Translations under genes and position numbers: made by a program
Notes under the pieces: model-generated
The model's input: the letters and a program-made list of their open reading frames with translations, nothing else
Databases searched by the model: none
Told to the model about the DNA's origin: nothing
Shown: in pieces, positions 44,214-53,460 of the stretch
Numbering within the stretch: the stretch's first letter is position 1
How the letters are laid out: each line of letters begins with the position of its first letter
NCBI RefSeq assembly: GCF_045629565.1
Contig: NZ_JAZQRL010000037.1
Coordinates: 8,026 to 72,025 of the forward strand
Length of the DNA: 64,000 nt
Reading direction: 5' to 3'
Origin: Arcticibacter sp045629565
Lineage (GTDB): Bacteria > Bacteroidota > Bacteroidia > Sphingobacteriales > Sphingobacteriaceae

Positions 44214-45201
44214 GGCTGTCGAGAGACATCTCAATTAACTCTGAATAAAAATCCTTGATGGTTTTCCCGGCGGCTCGTACTTGCTGCGGTATAAAACTTG
44301 TCTCGGTCTGCCCCGGTACAGTATTAACCTCTATGAAGAAAAATTTACCAGTACCTTCTTCAAGGAAGTAATCGACTCTGATCACCCCGCGGCAGTTCAG
44401 CTTGTTATAAACTGCCTTTATAATGGCTTCAACCCTTTCCAGTTCCTCTTCCGTCATTCTGCCAGGAGTAATTTCTTCTGTAGCTCCTGGTGTGTATTTA
44501 GCCTCAAAATCGAAAAACTCGCGCGTGGTCACCACTTCGGTAGCCGGAAGAACCTGCACTCCTTCTTTTCCCTTGTATACACCGATAGAAAACTCGCGGC
44601 CCGAAATAAACTCTTCAACTAACACCTGCGTATCTTCGTTAAATGCACGCTCAAGCGCTCCCGGTAATTCTTCCGCTGTCTTGACTTTTGTCATGCCAAT
44701 GCTGCTTCCGCCGTTATTGGGCTTAATGAATAAAGGAAGATTCAAATGTGCAAGGATTTCTTCTGAAGAAAGCGGGCTATGAGAAAACAGCTGAAGAGAT
44801 CTCGCGATATGGAGATCTTTCACTCCCTGTACAATGGCCTTGGTGTAGCCCTTATTCATGGTGATCGCAGACGTTAAAGCATCGCATGTGGTGTACGGCA
44901 TTCCCAGCATATCAAAATACCCCTGCAGCTTCCCGTCTTCTCCCGGGGAGCCATGTAAGCCGATAAATACAGCGTCAAAGCGAATAACCGAATCATCCAG
45001 AACGATCGAAAAATCGTTCTTATCAACCGGGTGTTTTACAGCATTCTCATCAACGTAATACCAGCTTTCGCGGGTTACCACAATCGTGTAGACATCAAAC
45101 TTATCACGATCTATATTTTTTTCAATTACTTCAGCACTTTTAAACGACACGTAAGATTCTCCGGTGAAACCTCCGGTGACCAGGGCAATGGTATTCTTCA
45201 T
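44206..45201 (-). CDS. ddl: D-alanine-D-alanine ligase
   Basis: 331 residues of the ATP-grasp fold. Marks: ALVTGGFTGESYVSFKSAEV at the start, GLHGSPGEDGKLQGYFDMLG, FIKPNNGGSSIGMTKVK, and the metal-binding FFFIEVNTVPGQTETSFIPQ. Joins two D-alanines for the peptidoglycan stem. In the final part the serine/tyrosine pattern fits D-Ala rather than D-Lac ligases as far as can be read. Divergent from the PASTA-domain gene (68-base gap); with mltG this makes a cell-wall neighbourhood. Confidence 0.95.
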   Translation of the reverse strand: MKNTIALVTGGFTGESYVSFKSAEVIEKNIDRDKFDVYTIVVTRESWYYVDENAVKHPVDKNDFSIVLDDSVIRFDAVFIGLHGSPGEDGKLQGYFDMLGMPYTTCDALTSAITMNKGYTKAIVQGVKDLHIARSLQLFSHSPLSSEEILAHLNLPLFIKPNNGGSSIGMTKVKTAEELPGALERAFNEDTQVLVEEFISGREFSIGVYKGKEGVQVLPATEVVTTREFFDFEAKYTPGATEEITPGRMTEEELERVEAIIKAVYNKLNCRGVIRVDYFLEEGTGKFFFIEVNTVPGQTETSFIPQQVRAAGKTIKDFYSELIEMSLDSLK

Positions 45202-45269
45202 CCTCCAAATATATTTTAAAATCCGCTTTTTTATTTAAGTTTAGCCATCTTTGCCAAAGATTTTAATCC

Positions 45270-46049
45270 ATGAGTAAGTTTTTATCATACCTTAAAACAA
45301 GTACATTTCGTAAAAACCTGATTATCGCAATAGTATCAGTCGTCGCCTTGCTGCTGCTGATTTTTTTCTGTCTTCGGTTCTATACGCGTCACGGTGAAGG
45401 TGTTGCCGTTCCGAAGCTGAAGGGATTGCCGGTTGGCCAGGCTATTGCGCTATTGGAAGAACAAGGCCTCAGGTACCAGATCGACTCCGTCTATCAGATG
45501 GACAAAGCTCCGGGAATGGTAGTCGAACAGGATCCTGATGAGAGTACCAATGTCAAGCTCAATAGAACCATATACCTGACCATCATTACGTTGAATGCGC
45601 CCGATGTAGGTTTTCCGGATATCTTTGACACCAGCTACCTCGAAGCGAGGGCTGTACTGAGCAACTACGGTATTAAAATAGCAGATACCAGTTATACCTC
45701 AGATATCATGCGCGACAGGGTTCTGCAGGTATCATATAAGGGAAAATCCATTCAAAAAGGCGATCCTATTCCTAAAGGATCGTCTATCTCCATGGTTCTC
45801 GGTGACGGAAAAGGCGCTTCCGAAGTGGATCTGCCCAATCTGGTGGGACTCTCCCTCCCTGAAGCTATATTCTCATTGAAGGGCTCCTCACTAAACCCAG
45901 GATCGATATACTACGAGGGAACGATTACTGACTCCGTAAACGCCAGGATTATCAAACAATATCCGTCTGTTAGCGATTCTTTGTATAAGGTGGCGATAGG
46001 AACTTCGGTAGACATTATTTTGTCTAATGACCCTGCTCCTGTCCCTTGA
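45270..46049 (+). CDS. Membrane-anchored PASTA-domain protein
   Basis: 259 residues. One N-terminal transmembrane helix (LIIAIVSVVALLLLIFFCL, about 17-35), then three PASTA repeats outside the cytoplasm, each with the VPxLxGLxxxxAxxxLxxxGL pattern: VAVPKLKGLPVGQAIALLEE, VGFPDIFDTSYLEARAVLSN and VDLPNLVGLSLPEAIFSLKG. PASTA domains bind peptidoglycan or muropeptides in kinases and PBPs, but no kinase or transpeptidase part is present. It starts an operon with mltG, thioesterase and YihY; probable cell-wall sensor or tether (inference). Confidence 0.9.
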   Translation: MSKFLSYLKTSTFRKNLIIAIVSVVALLLLIFFCLRFYTRHGEGVAVPKLKGLPVGQAIALLEEQGLRYQIDSVYQMDKAPGMVVEQDPDESTNVKLNRTIYLTIITLNAPDVGFPDIFDTSYLEARAVLSNYGIKIADTSYTSDIMRDRVLQVSYKGKSIQKGDPIPKGSSISMVLGDGKGASEVDLPNLVGLSLPEAIFSLKGSSLNPGSIYYEGTITDSVNARIIKQYPSVSDSLYKVAIGTSVDIILSNDPAPVP

Positions 46050-46086
46050 CACTGAACCTGTACTAATTTTTAAGTATTCCTAAAAA

Positions 46087-47142
46087 ATGACTGAAGAACA
46101 AAAGAAAGGGCTCTCTCCCTTCCGGAAATTTCTGATTGCCTTTGCATTGATTATAGTGGTTATCCTGGGTATAACCTTGTTCAATTACTATCTGCGATAC
46201 ATGGGAAAGAGCGTTACTGATAACGAAAAGTACCTCTACATCAAAACAGGTTCGTCTTTCGACGATGTTTATCGCACCATTCGTGAGAAAGAGATCGTCA
46301 AAGACTCGATCGTTTTCCTTTGGGTAGCTCAGAATATGGATTATCCGCTCGCTGTAAAACCGGGTAAATACAGACTTAAAGAAGGTATGAGTAACCGGGT
46401 GCTGATCAATATGTTAAAGGCAGGAAACCAGGAAGAGGTTAGCATGCGGTTCCGCGGCTATCGCCTGAAGGAGGATTTCGTGGCATACGTTTCTAAGCAA
46501 ATTGAACCTGACTCTGCTTCCCTGATCAAGTTGCTCGACTCTACAGCATTTATCAGCAAGTATGGTTTTAACAAGGACAATGTATATGCCATGTTTATTC
46601 CGAATACTTACAATATGTACTGGAATATTAGTGAAGACGCTTTTTTTAAACGCATGTATGATGAATACCAAAAGTTCTGGACAAAGGAGAGACTTGATAA
46701 AGCTAAGGGAATTGGACTCGATCCTATTCAGGTAAGTACACTTGCCGCAATCGTGGACGCTGAGGCATTGCATGATAAAGAAATGCCCACCATTGCAGGC
46801 CTTTATCTCAACAGGCTCAGGAAGGGCATCAAATTGCAAGCAGACCCAACCGTTATTTACGCCAATAACGACTTTACCATCCGCCGCGTATTGAACCGGC
46901 ATCTTACTAAAGACTCGCCATACAATACCTATGTCTACAAAGGGTTACCTCCAGGTCCAATTATGATGCCGAGCATCAATGCCATAGATGCGGTGCTCAA
47001 TTACGAAACGCATAACTACATTTACATGTGTGCTAAGGAGGATTTTTCCGGTTATCATAATTTCGCCGTAACCGTAGCTGAACATCAGGCAAATGCAAGG
47101 CGGTTTCAACAAGCTTTGAACGAACGCAATATTAAAAGATAA
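46087..47142 (+). CDS. mltG: Endolytic murein transglycosylase MltG
   Basis: 351 residues. N-terminal membrane helix (FLIAFALIIVVILGITLFNY), then a LysM-like region and the YceG domain with AAIVDAEALHDKEMPTIAGL, where Glu226 matches the catalytic glutamate, followed by YLNRLRKGIKLQADPTVIYA. Role by family: cuts nascent glycan strands at the inner membrane and so sets their length. 37 bases after the PASTA gene; its stop overlaps the next start. Confidence 0.95.
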   Translation: MTEEQKKGLSPFRKFLIAFALIIVVILGITLFNYYLRYMGKSVTDNEKYLYIKTGSSFDDVYRTIREKEIVKDSIVFLWVAQNMDYPLAVKPGKYRLKEGMSNRVLINMLKAGNQEEVSMRFRGYRLKEDFVAYVSKQIEPDSASLIKLLDSTAFISKYGFNKDNVYAMFIPNTYNMYWNISEDAFFKRMYDEYQKFWTKERLDKAKGIGLDPIQVSTLAAIVDAEALHDKEMPTIAGLYLNRLRKGIKLQADPTVIYANNDFTIRRVLNRHLTKDSPYNTYVYKGLPPGPIMMPSINAIDAVLNYETHNYIYMCAKEDFSGYHNFAVTVAEHQANARRFQQALNERNIKR

Positions 47143-47549
47143 TGTTTATACACGAAACCAGAGTGCGGGTGCGATACGGTGAAACGGATCAGATGGGTTA
47201 TATGTATTATGGAAATTATGCTGAATTCTATGAAGTCGCCCGTGTAGAGATGCTGCGGAGCTTAGGGATGACCTATCGTTCGATGGAAGAATCAGGAATT
47301 ATGATGCCTGTTCTCGAAATGCATTGTAAATACATCAAACCAGCACGTTATGATGAAGAATTACTCATCAGGACCATCGTGTCTAAAATGCCTGGCGTAC
47401 GCATTGAATTCAAATACGAATTTTTCAATGAGCAGAACGACTTTATTCACGTCGGCGAAACGACACTTGCGTTTGTAGACATGAAAAGAAATCGCCCATG
47501 TATGCCTCCTGATGACTTTCAGGCGAAGATGAAACCCTTTTTTGATTAA
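47142..47549 (+). CDS. YbgC/FadM-type acyl-CoA thioesterase
   Basis: 135 residues, single hotdog domain. Motif RVRYGETDQMGYMYYGNYAE carries the catalytic Asp16, followed by FYEVARVEMLRSLGM, the usual YbgC helix. Likely hydrolyses acyl-CoA or acyl-ACP. Start codon overlaps the mltG stop by one base, and the YihY gene begins 5 bases after, so it belongs to the cell-wall operon, as in other Bacteroidota. A link to lipid or envelope synthesis is inferred. Confidence 0.9.
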   Translation: MFIHETRVRVRYGETDQMGYMYYGNYAEFYEVARVEMLRSLGMTYRSMEESGIMMPVLEMHCKYIKPARYDEELLIRTIVSKMPGVRIEFKYEFFNEQNDFIHVGETTLAFVDMKRNRPCMPPDDFQAKMKPFFD

Positions 47550-47554
47550 AATTT

Positions 47555-48559
47555 ATGCCAGGTATTCAGCACTTTCTACTGAAATTCAAGCCTTATTACA
47601 GGTTTATCGAGTGGACAAAAACCGCTGTCTTTCCTGTGTTCAGTCCATTGCCAATCTACACAATTGGAAGCTTCTTTTTTCAGGAGATCGGCAGGGACTC
47701 ATTAGTCAATAAAGCTTCGGCTCTCGCCTATAATTTCATGCTGGCCATTTTTCCCGGAATAATATTCTTGTTCACTCTTATTCCTTATATCCCAATTGAA
47801 GGATTCCAGGAAAAATTGTTGTCATTGATTGAGATGGTTCTGCCTTCAACAGCTTACCTCGCGGTACAATCCACCCTTGAAGATATAATCAAAAAGCAGA
47901 ACGGCGGACTGCTGTCATTCGGTTTTTTCGCTGCTTTATTCTTCGCAACTAATGGTGTAACGAACCTGATGGCGGCGTTTAACAAATCATCCCTGCAAAT
48001 GGAAACACGCGGATGGGTAAAGCAGAGGATAGTCGCGATAACTTTAACTTTCGTTATCGTCACTGGCCTGATCTTAGGATTATCCATCATCACCGTGGGC
48101 GAATATGTCATATCAGAGGTGCAGTCACGCTTATCCTTTAAAGGAACCGACTGGATCTGGGTCTATGTCATCGCTGCAACCAGATGGCTTATCCTCATGG
48201 TTGTATATTTTCTTACGATCAGCGTTATATACAGATATGCACCCGCCAACCCCAAAAAGTGGAAATTGTTCAGCCCGGGTGCATGGCTGGCAACGCTCCT
48301 CACTATTCTGATTTCCTGGGGATTTACTTACTACATCAATAATTTTGGAAACTACAATAAACTGTACGGATCCATTGGAACGCTCATCGTAATCATGATC
48401 TGGATGTTCCTGAACTCACTGATTATACTGATCGGTTTTGAGCTCAATGCCAGTATCGATCTGTCCAAAAGAAGCATTAAGATCGTCAGACCGCGATTCA
48501 ACACATTTCGTAATGAGGAAACGTCTGTTCATATTCACAAAAAGAACCAGCCCAGGTAA
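47555..48559 (+). CDS. YihY/BrkB family inner-membrane protein
   Basis: 334 residues, about six membrane helices. Marks: SLVNKASALAYNFMLAIFPG, SFGFFAALFFATNGVTNLMA, RYAPANPKKWKLFSPGAWLA and LYGSIGTLIVIMIWMFLNSL. Formerly called ribonuclease BN by mistake; some members are lipid or lysophospholipid-related transporters, but function is open. Last gene of the PASTA-mltG unit, 22 bases from the convergent alkaline phosphatase gene, with no clear terminator between. Confidence 0.87.
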   Translation: MPGIQHFLLKFKPYYRFIEWTKTAVFPVFSPLPIYTIGSFFFQEIGRDSLVNKASALAYNFMLAIFPGIIFLFTLIPYIPIEGFQEKLLSLIEMVLPSTAYLAVQSTLEDIIKKQNGGLLSFGFFAALFFATNGVTNLMAAFNKSSLQMETRGWVKQRIVAITLTFVIVTGLILGLSIITVGEYVISEVQSRLSFKGTDWIWVYVIAATRWLILMVVYFLTISVIYRYAPANPKKWKLFSPGAWLATLLTILISWGFTYYINNFGNYNKLYGSIGTLIVIMIWMFLNSLIILIGFELNASIDLSKRSIKIVRPRFNTFRNEETSVHIHKKNQPR

Positions 48560-48581
48560 AAGAAGACCGATCCCTGCTTCC

Positions 48582-50048
48582 TTAAGCTGTTTTCGTGTCC
48601 ACTTCAGCTGCCTCCAGCATGAAGTTATGAAGGTCAGTATTCTTCACGAAAGGCTTTAATCGCTCACTTCCAGGGCCGAACATGGCCAGTTCTACATGGT
48701 CAGCCGAGTGGTTCATGCTTCCCCATCCAATAGAAGTGTGTTTAAACTGAATGTCTGCCAGCTCTTTAAACGGGAGCTTATAAGGGTTGTATAAGCCTGC
48801 TGAATCGGTTTTTTCGTAGTGCTTCAGCAGCGAATAGGCTTCTTCTTTCGTGATAACGATCCCCTGTGCCCCCTCCAGTCGCTCAACTATTTGTGAGGCG
48901 CTGAAAGTACGGTCAATTCCCCTAAGAAACCAATCGTTTGTTTGTTTGAAGTGTTGTAGCTTGTCAAAATTAGTGTCCGGACCGAATAAACCGGGATTGG
49001 CGTTTCCATGATCCGTTGTTATAATCACCAGTGTCTCCCCGTCTTTTTCAGCGAAATCAATCGCCGCCTTAACGGCATCGTCAAAAGCGATTTGATCGAA
49101 TATCAAAGCAGCCGCATCATTAGCATGTGCTGCCCAGTCAACCTTACCTGCCTCAACCTGCATAACAAAGCCCTTCTTATTCTTATTTAGGTGGTTAATC
49201 GCCTCTTTCGTCATCTCTGCAAGAGTCGGTATTGCAGCAACCAGTGTTTGATCGTGCTCGCGGTCCAGCGAGTAAGGTAAGCCATCCTCATGGAAAATAC
49301 CAATGACAGGGCGGTTGCCCCATCTGGAAGAGTCCATAACTTGGGATCTTTTTTCAAGCACAGAGAATCCACCTCTCTCGTAAGTCTTCAGTAGGTTTTT
49401 CTTGTCCTTTCTTTTTTCTTCAGAAAAGAACTCGAGCCCCCCTCCCAGCATCACGTCGAACCTCAACGATAAATACTGCAAAGCGATATCCTCCTGTGCA
49501 GATCGTTTGTTAGAATTGACACTGAAGCCAGCGGGTGTAGCATGTGTTATCGGAACCGTTGTCACGCAACCTACAGACTTTCCTGCTGCTTTGAACTTCT
49601 GAAGAATGGGTTTATGGTGCTGCCCCTGCGGTCCAATATTTAACGAACCATTATTGACCCGCACCCCGCCGCCCCAGGAAGAGCTTGCAGCAGCAGAATC
49701 TGTTACCAAAGCATTGGCAGAAGCAGTGTCCATCAAGGCGCGGCTAAGCCTGCTCTGTTCGTACATTTCAATCCACTTGCTTTTTCTTCCCTCCTTGCGT
49801 TGCAACATAAGATTTGCAAGGGTCAACGTTCCCATGCTCATTCCGTCACTAACCAGGAAAATGATGTTTTTGGCTGTCTTTCCTGTTCCCTCCGACTCTC
49901 TCGTTTTATTAAAGGCAAATAATTCCGCGGGAGAAAAAAATGCTGCACCGAGAGCAGTTAGTGATGTATTTTTGAAAAAGTCTCTTCTCTTCATTTTTAC
50001 CGAACTAATCATATGCAAAATTGCAGCTCCTGAGTTACCGTAATACAA
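48582..50048 (-). CDS. Alkaline phosphatase, Tat-exported
   Basis: Up to 488 residues; true start is probably 50012 (MISSVK) or 49994 (MKRRDFF), since the twin-arginine signal KRRDFFKNTSLTALGAAFF follows at once. PF00245-type metal and nucleophile sites: FLVSDGMSMG, DSAAASSSWGGG (Ser nucleophile), GKVDWAAHANDAAA, VIITTDHGN and the late NHSADHVELAMFG. Periplasmic phosphate release from esters. It follows pstB by 26-80 bases on the same strand, so it is likely the last gene of the phosphate-starvation operon. Confidence 0.93.
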   Translation of the reverse strand: MYYGNSGAAILHMISSVKMKRRDFFKNTSLTALGAAFFSPAELFAFNKTRESEGTGKTAKNIIFLVSDGMSMGTLTLANLMLQRKEGRKSKWIEMYEQSRLSRALMDTASANALVTDSAAASSSWGGGVRVNNGSLNIGPQGQHHKPILQKFKAAGKSVGCVTTVPITHATPAGFSVNSNKRSAQEDIALQYLSLRFDVMLGGGLEFFSEEKRKDKKNLLKTYERGGFSVLEKRSQVMDSSRWGNRPVIGIFHEDGLPYSLDREHDQTLVAAIPTLAEMTKEAINHLNKNKKGFVMQVEAGKVDWAAHANDAAALIFDQIAFDDAVKAAIDFAEKDGETLVIITTDHGNANPGLFGPDTNFDKLQHFKQTNDWFLRGIDRTFSASQIVERLEGAQGIVITKEEAYSLLKHYEKTDSAGLYNPYKLPFKELADIQFKHTSIGWGSMNHSADHVELAMFGPGSERLKPFVKNTDLHNFMLEAAEVDTKTA

Positions 50049-50074
50049 ACAACGTATTAACTTTAAGCGATGCT

Positions 50075-50836
50075 TTACCCAAATCTCCCCCGTACATAAT
50101 TACCCGTGAGCTCATTTTTAGGGTGGTTAAATACATCCTCGGTATCTCCCTGCTCAATGATCTCACCAAGATACATGAAAACTGTCTTGTCCGCAATGCG
50201 CTGTGCTTGCTGCATGTTATGTGTCACAATAACAATGGTGTATTTCTTTTTCAGCTTCAGTATCAGATCCTCGATTTTCAGGGTGCTCAGCGGGTCAAGG
50301 GCTGAACATGGCTCGTCCATCAAAATGACCTCCGGACGCAGTGCTACTGTACGGGCTATGCATAGGCGTTGCTGTTGTCCGCCCGATAAGGTGATCGCTG
50401 GTTTATGCAATTCATCTTTCACCTCATCCCATAAGTAGCTTTCCTTTAAAGCCTTTTCGATGATTCCCGGCCGCTGGTCTTTGGGTATCCCATTTATCTT
50501 AAGACCATAGTTAATGTTTTCATAAATGCTCTTCGGAAAAGGGTTTGCTTTCTGGAAAACCATACCTATGCGGCTGCGCACCCGGGTAACCGAAATGTTC
50601 TTTTCGTAAAGATCCTGACCTTCCAGTTTGAACTTTCCTTCAATGCGAGCATTTGGAGAAAGATCATGCATTCTGTTAAATGCCCGGAGCAAAGAGCTTT
50701 TTCCGCATCCTGAGGGTCCTATAAGGGCGGTGATCTGATGCTCGGGAAAAGCGATATCAATGTTTTTCAATACCTGCTTGCTGCCAAACGAGAGGTTTAC
50801 TCCCTCAGCTGATAACTTAATGTGCTCTTGGTGCAT
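50075..50836 (-). CDS. pstB: Phosphate ABC transporter ATP-binding protein
   Basis: 253 residues. Walker A GPSGCGKSSLLRAFNRMHDL (typical PstB continuation), signature LSGGQQQRLCIART, Walker B VILMDEPCSALDP, and H-loop IVIVTHNMQQAQRIAD. Drives phosphate import with PstS-C-A. It overlaps pstA by 20 bases. The usual next gene phoU is missing; an alkaline phosphatase gene takes its place. Confidence 0.97.
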   Translation of the reverse strand: MHQEHIKLSAEGVNLSFGSKQVLKNIDIAFPEHQITALIGPSGCGKSSLLRAFNRMHDLSPNARIEGKFKLEGQDLYEKNISVTRVRSRIGMVFQKANPFPKSIYENINYGLKINGIPKDQRPGIIEKALKESYLWDEVKDELHKPAITLSGGQQQRLCIARTVALRPEVILMDEPCSALDPLSTLKIEDLILKLKKKYTIVIVTHNMQQAQRIADKTVFMYLGEIIEQGDTEDVFNHPKNELTGNYVRGRFG

Positions 50837-51674
50837 TCTTATTGTGTTTATAGCGTATATAAAAAGCAGTCAGGTTCAGGAAAAATACCACGCAGAGTAA
50901 TACAAGCGCGGTGCCATAGGCAAGCGGCCTCACCTCGTCTATTGAATGATGTTGCGTAGACAGCATATAGAGATGGTATGGAAGCGCCATGAATTCCTGG
51001 TTCAGATAGCCGGTAGGATTGTTTATGTAAAATGCCACGCCTGTAAAAAGGATCGGTGCTGTTTCGCCGGCCGCCCTTGATAGCGTCAGTACCAGTCCGG
51101 TTAATATTCCAGGCAATGCAGAAGGAAGAACAACGTCTCTTATCGATTCAAACTGCGTTGCTCCAACGGCTAAAGCCGCTTCCCTGGTACTATTCGGAAT
51201 GCGTCGCAGCGCTTCCTCTGTGGTCGTAATGATATAGGGCAGCGACAGTAAGCCCAGCGTCAGGCCGGCGGAAAGCAGTGAGGTGCCCATTCCCAGCCCC
51301 TGAACAAACAAAGCCAGTCCAAATAAGCCGTATATGATAGACGGAATCCCGGCAAGGTTACGTATAGATGCCCGTATCAGTTTGGTGATCCAGGTTTCAG
51401 CTGCGTACTCATTAAGGTAAATGGCGCAGCAAATCCCGAAAGGTGCAGCTGCTGCAGCGGTTATCAGGGTTAGCAGAACTGTGCCGATAATCGCAGGTAG
51501 TATTCCGCCTTTAGTCATTCCTTCGGTCGGAAAGGTACTGATAAACTCCCAGGACAATGCAGGCAGCCCCTTAATGGTCAAGTCTAGCAGAATGACAACC
51601 AGAAAAAAACCTACAATGCCAGTACTCAATAGCAGTGTTCCCCATTCAATTACAGGTGTTAATTTTTTCATCAT
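50817..51674 (-). CDS. pstA: Phosphate ABC transporter permease PstA
   Basis: 285 residues, six membrane helices. Permease EAA loop TREAALAVGATQFESIRDVV, preceded by GIPSIIYGLFGLALFVQGLG. Inner-membrane half of the phosphate channel with PstC. Overlaps pstC by 4 bases and pstB by 20, so the proteins are made in step. Confidence 0.96.
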   Translation of the reverse strand: MMKKLTPVIEWGTLLLSTGIVGFFLVVILLDLTIKGLPALSWEFISTFPTEGMTKGGILPAIIGTVLLTLITAAAAAPFGICCAIYLNEYAAETWITKLIRASIRNLAGIPSIIYGLFGLALFVQGLGMGTSLLSAGLTLGLLSLPYIITTTEEALRRIPNSTREAALAVGATQFESIRDVVLPSALPGILTGLVLTLSRAAGETAPILFTGVAFYINNPTGYLNQEFMALPYHLYMLSTQHHSIDEVRPLAYGTALVLLCVVFFLNLTAFYIRYKHNKNAPRAH

Positions 51675-52561
51675 GATGAATGGAATTTTCTGAACTTGTT
51701 TACAAAGTATTCTCCGATAACGTTTACTACCAGGGTGATCAGGAATAGTACGGAAGCGATGGCAAAAAGGGCGAAATAGTGTGTTGTTTGAAAAGGAACC
51801 TCACCCATTTCGATAGCAATTGTAGCCGTCATCGTTCTTACTGAGTGGAAGAATCCCTGAGGGAAAGCAGCGGCATTGCCTGTCGCCATCAATACAGTCA
51901 TCGTCTCCCCGATCGCACGTCCGACCCCTAACATGACGGCCGCCAGGATACCTGGCGCTGCAGAGGGAATAACAATTTTTGTTAGTGTCTCCCACTTACT
52001 GGCACCTAAACCGTAACTCGCTTCTTTGAAAGAATGAGGTACACCCTGAAGAGCATCCTCTGTAACGGTGATAATGGTAGGTAATGCCATAACAGCAAGC
52101 AGAATAGCCCCGTTCAGGGCATTTAAACCATTAGATAAACCGGCAATATTCGCCAGTCCCGGGCTCAGTATAACAATCCCAAGAAAGCCTATTGCGACTG
52201 AAGGTATCGCTGCAAGCATCTCAATCGCCGGCTTCAGGATATTCTTAAGCCGGCTTCCTGCATATTCAGACATAAAAGCGGCCGTTCCGATCCCGATCGG
52301 TATCGCGATAATCATGGCTCCCAGGGTTACCAGAAAAGTACTTACCAAAAGCGGCAAAATGCCGTACGTAATGGGATCGCCCGACGGATTCCAATGGGTA
52401 CCTGTGATGAAGTCCCAGGGCTTTACTTCCGAAAAGAAGGCGCTGCTGTTCCAGATCAGCATAAAGAAAATCCCTCCAAGAACAGCTATGACCAGCAAAC
52501 CAGTAATCTGGAATATCAGTTTCATGGCAAAGTCAATCCGTTCACGTTGTAATAGTTTCAT
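51671..52561 (-). CDS. pstC: Phosphate ABC transporter permease PstC
   Basis: 296 residues, six membrane helices. Marks: PSVAIGFLGIVILSPGLANI, FKEASYGLGASKWETLTKIV (EAA loop) and VMLGVGRAIGETMTVLMATG. Other half of the phosphate channel. 9 bases downstream of pstS, overlaps pstA by 4. Confidence 0.96.
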   Translation of the reverse strand: MKLLQRERIDFAMKLIFQITGLLVIAVLGGIFFMLIWNSSAFFSEVKPWDFITGTHWNPSGDPITYGILPLLVSTFLVTLGAMIIAIPIGIGTAAFMSEYAGSRLKNILKPAIEMLAAIPSVAIGFLGIVILSPGLANIAGLSNGLNALNGAILLAVMALPTIITVTEDALQGVPHSFKEASYGLGASKWETLTKIVIPSAAPGILAAVMLGVGRAIGETMTVLMATGNAAAFPQGFFHSVRTMTATIAIEMGEVPFQTTHYFALFAIASVLFLITLVVNVIGEYFVNKFRKFHSS

Positions 52562-52570
52562 AAAGCGTAC

Positions 52571-53407
52571 TTAGTCATTTACAATATAATAGCCCGAATC
52601 CTGAATGATTTCCTGCCCTTTTGCACTTTTCTCAAAATCGATAAATGCGGACACCTTTTCCCAGGATTCTTCCGGGATAAACTGATAAAGCGGTCTTTGG
52701 AGGAAATATCTTCCTTCTAGTATGGCCTTCCTGTCCATGGGTGACACAGCAGGATCACCCGCCTTCTCATAAATCTTTAGCGCCTTAACCGCTAATTGCT
52801 CCGCATTCTGAAGCAGGTATCCCGCACCGATATAGCCGATGCCCGTGTGGTCACTTTTGACACTCCCCATTATCTGGGCGCTGCCGTTCATTTCCTTTGC
52901 CTCGTCACTGAAGCGTATATCCAGCTTTTTCTTGATAAAGGAATGCGTACCTGAATTGCTCTGACGCCCGTACAGCGTAACAGGGATATCCTGACCTGTT
53001 ACCGGCTTCCAGCTTTTGTAAGTTCCGTCGAATATTTTGCCCAGGGTAGCCACGTCTATGGAATCCATCGGAAAACTTTTGTTGACGATTATCGCGGTCG
53101 CGTCCTCGGCGAACACTACGGTTCGGATCTTAATTCCTTTTTCCTTGAACAACGCAATTTCTGATTTGCTGAGCGGACGGGATGAATTAGCGATGTCGGC
53201 CTGCCCGTTTATGATCGACGCGATTCCAAGCCCTGACCCTCCTCCGGAGATCGCCAGACTGAAGTCATCGTTCACCCTATAAAACGCTTCTGCCAGACTC
53301 ACGGCGAGGTTCACCTCCGTGTCCGACCCCTTAACTTTAATCGCGCGGTTCTCGCCGCCGCAGGCAGCGAGGAATATCAATAGTATCGGTCCGAGCAGGT
53401 GTTTCAT
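52571..53407 (-). CDS. pstS: Phosphate-binding lipoprotein PstS
   Basis: 278 residues. Lipoprotein signal with lipobox (LLIFLAACGG), so anchored in the membrane. Binding-protein marks: VKGSDTEVNLAVSLAEAF, ISGGGSGLGIASIINGQADI and ANSSRPLSKSE, then YGRQSNSGTHSFIKK, which supply phosphate-contacting Ser/Thr/Arg. First gene of pstSCAB-alkaline phosphatase; a Pho-box-like direct repeat lies 36-53 bases upstream of its start. Confidence 0.93.
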   Translation of the reverse strand: MKHLLGPILLIFLAACGGENRAIKVKGSDTEVNLAVSLAEAFYRVNDDFSLAISGGGSGLGIASIINGQADIANSSRPLSKSEIALFKEKGIKIRTVVFAEDATAIIVNKSFPMDSIDVATLGKIFDGTYKSWKPVTGQDIPVTLYGRQSNSGTHSFIKKKLDIRFSDEAKEMNGSAQIMGSVKSDHTGIGYIGAGYLLQNAEQLAVKALKIYEKAGDPAVSPMDRKAILEGRYFLQRPLYQFIPEESWEKVSAFIDFEKSAKGQEIIQDSGYYIVND

Positions 53408-53443
53408 GTGATCAACTTAAGAATCGCTAAATTAGAGGTCAAA

Positions 53444-53460
53444 TGTTAAGTCTATGTTAA
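53444..53460 (-). promoter_or_regulatory. Candidate Pho box upstream of pstS
   Basis: On the minus strand TTAACA-N5-TTAACA: two identical hexamers 11 bases apart, start to start, which is one helical turn and the layout of PhoP/PhoB tandem sites. The hexamer equals the Bacillus PhoP consensus. It precedes pstS by 36 bases and lies in the 169-base region shared with the divergent exporter operon. Confidence 0.6.

Noticed and set aside
46414..46902. 162-codon minus-strand frame
   Set aside because: Antisense to the middle of mltG, no family features, no start context.
49606..50043. 145-codon plus-strand frame
   Set aside because: Mirror of the alkaline phosphatase N-terminal region.
52068..52574. 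168-codon plus-strand frame
   Set aside because: Lies fully antisense to pstC, a clear permease gene; low-complexity Ile/Pro/Ala content typical of a mirrored membrane-protein gene.
53427..53443. Full -33/-7 promoter for pstS
   Set aside because: TAATTTAG resembles a -7 box and a TTTG is close by, but they are only 5 bases apart, so they cannot form a promoter pair.
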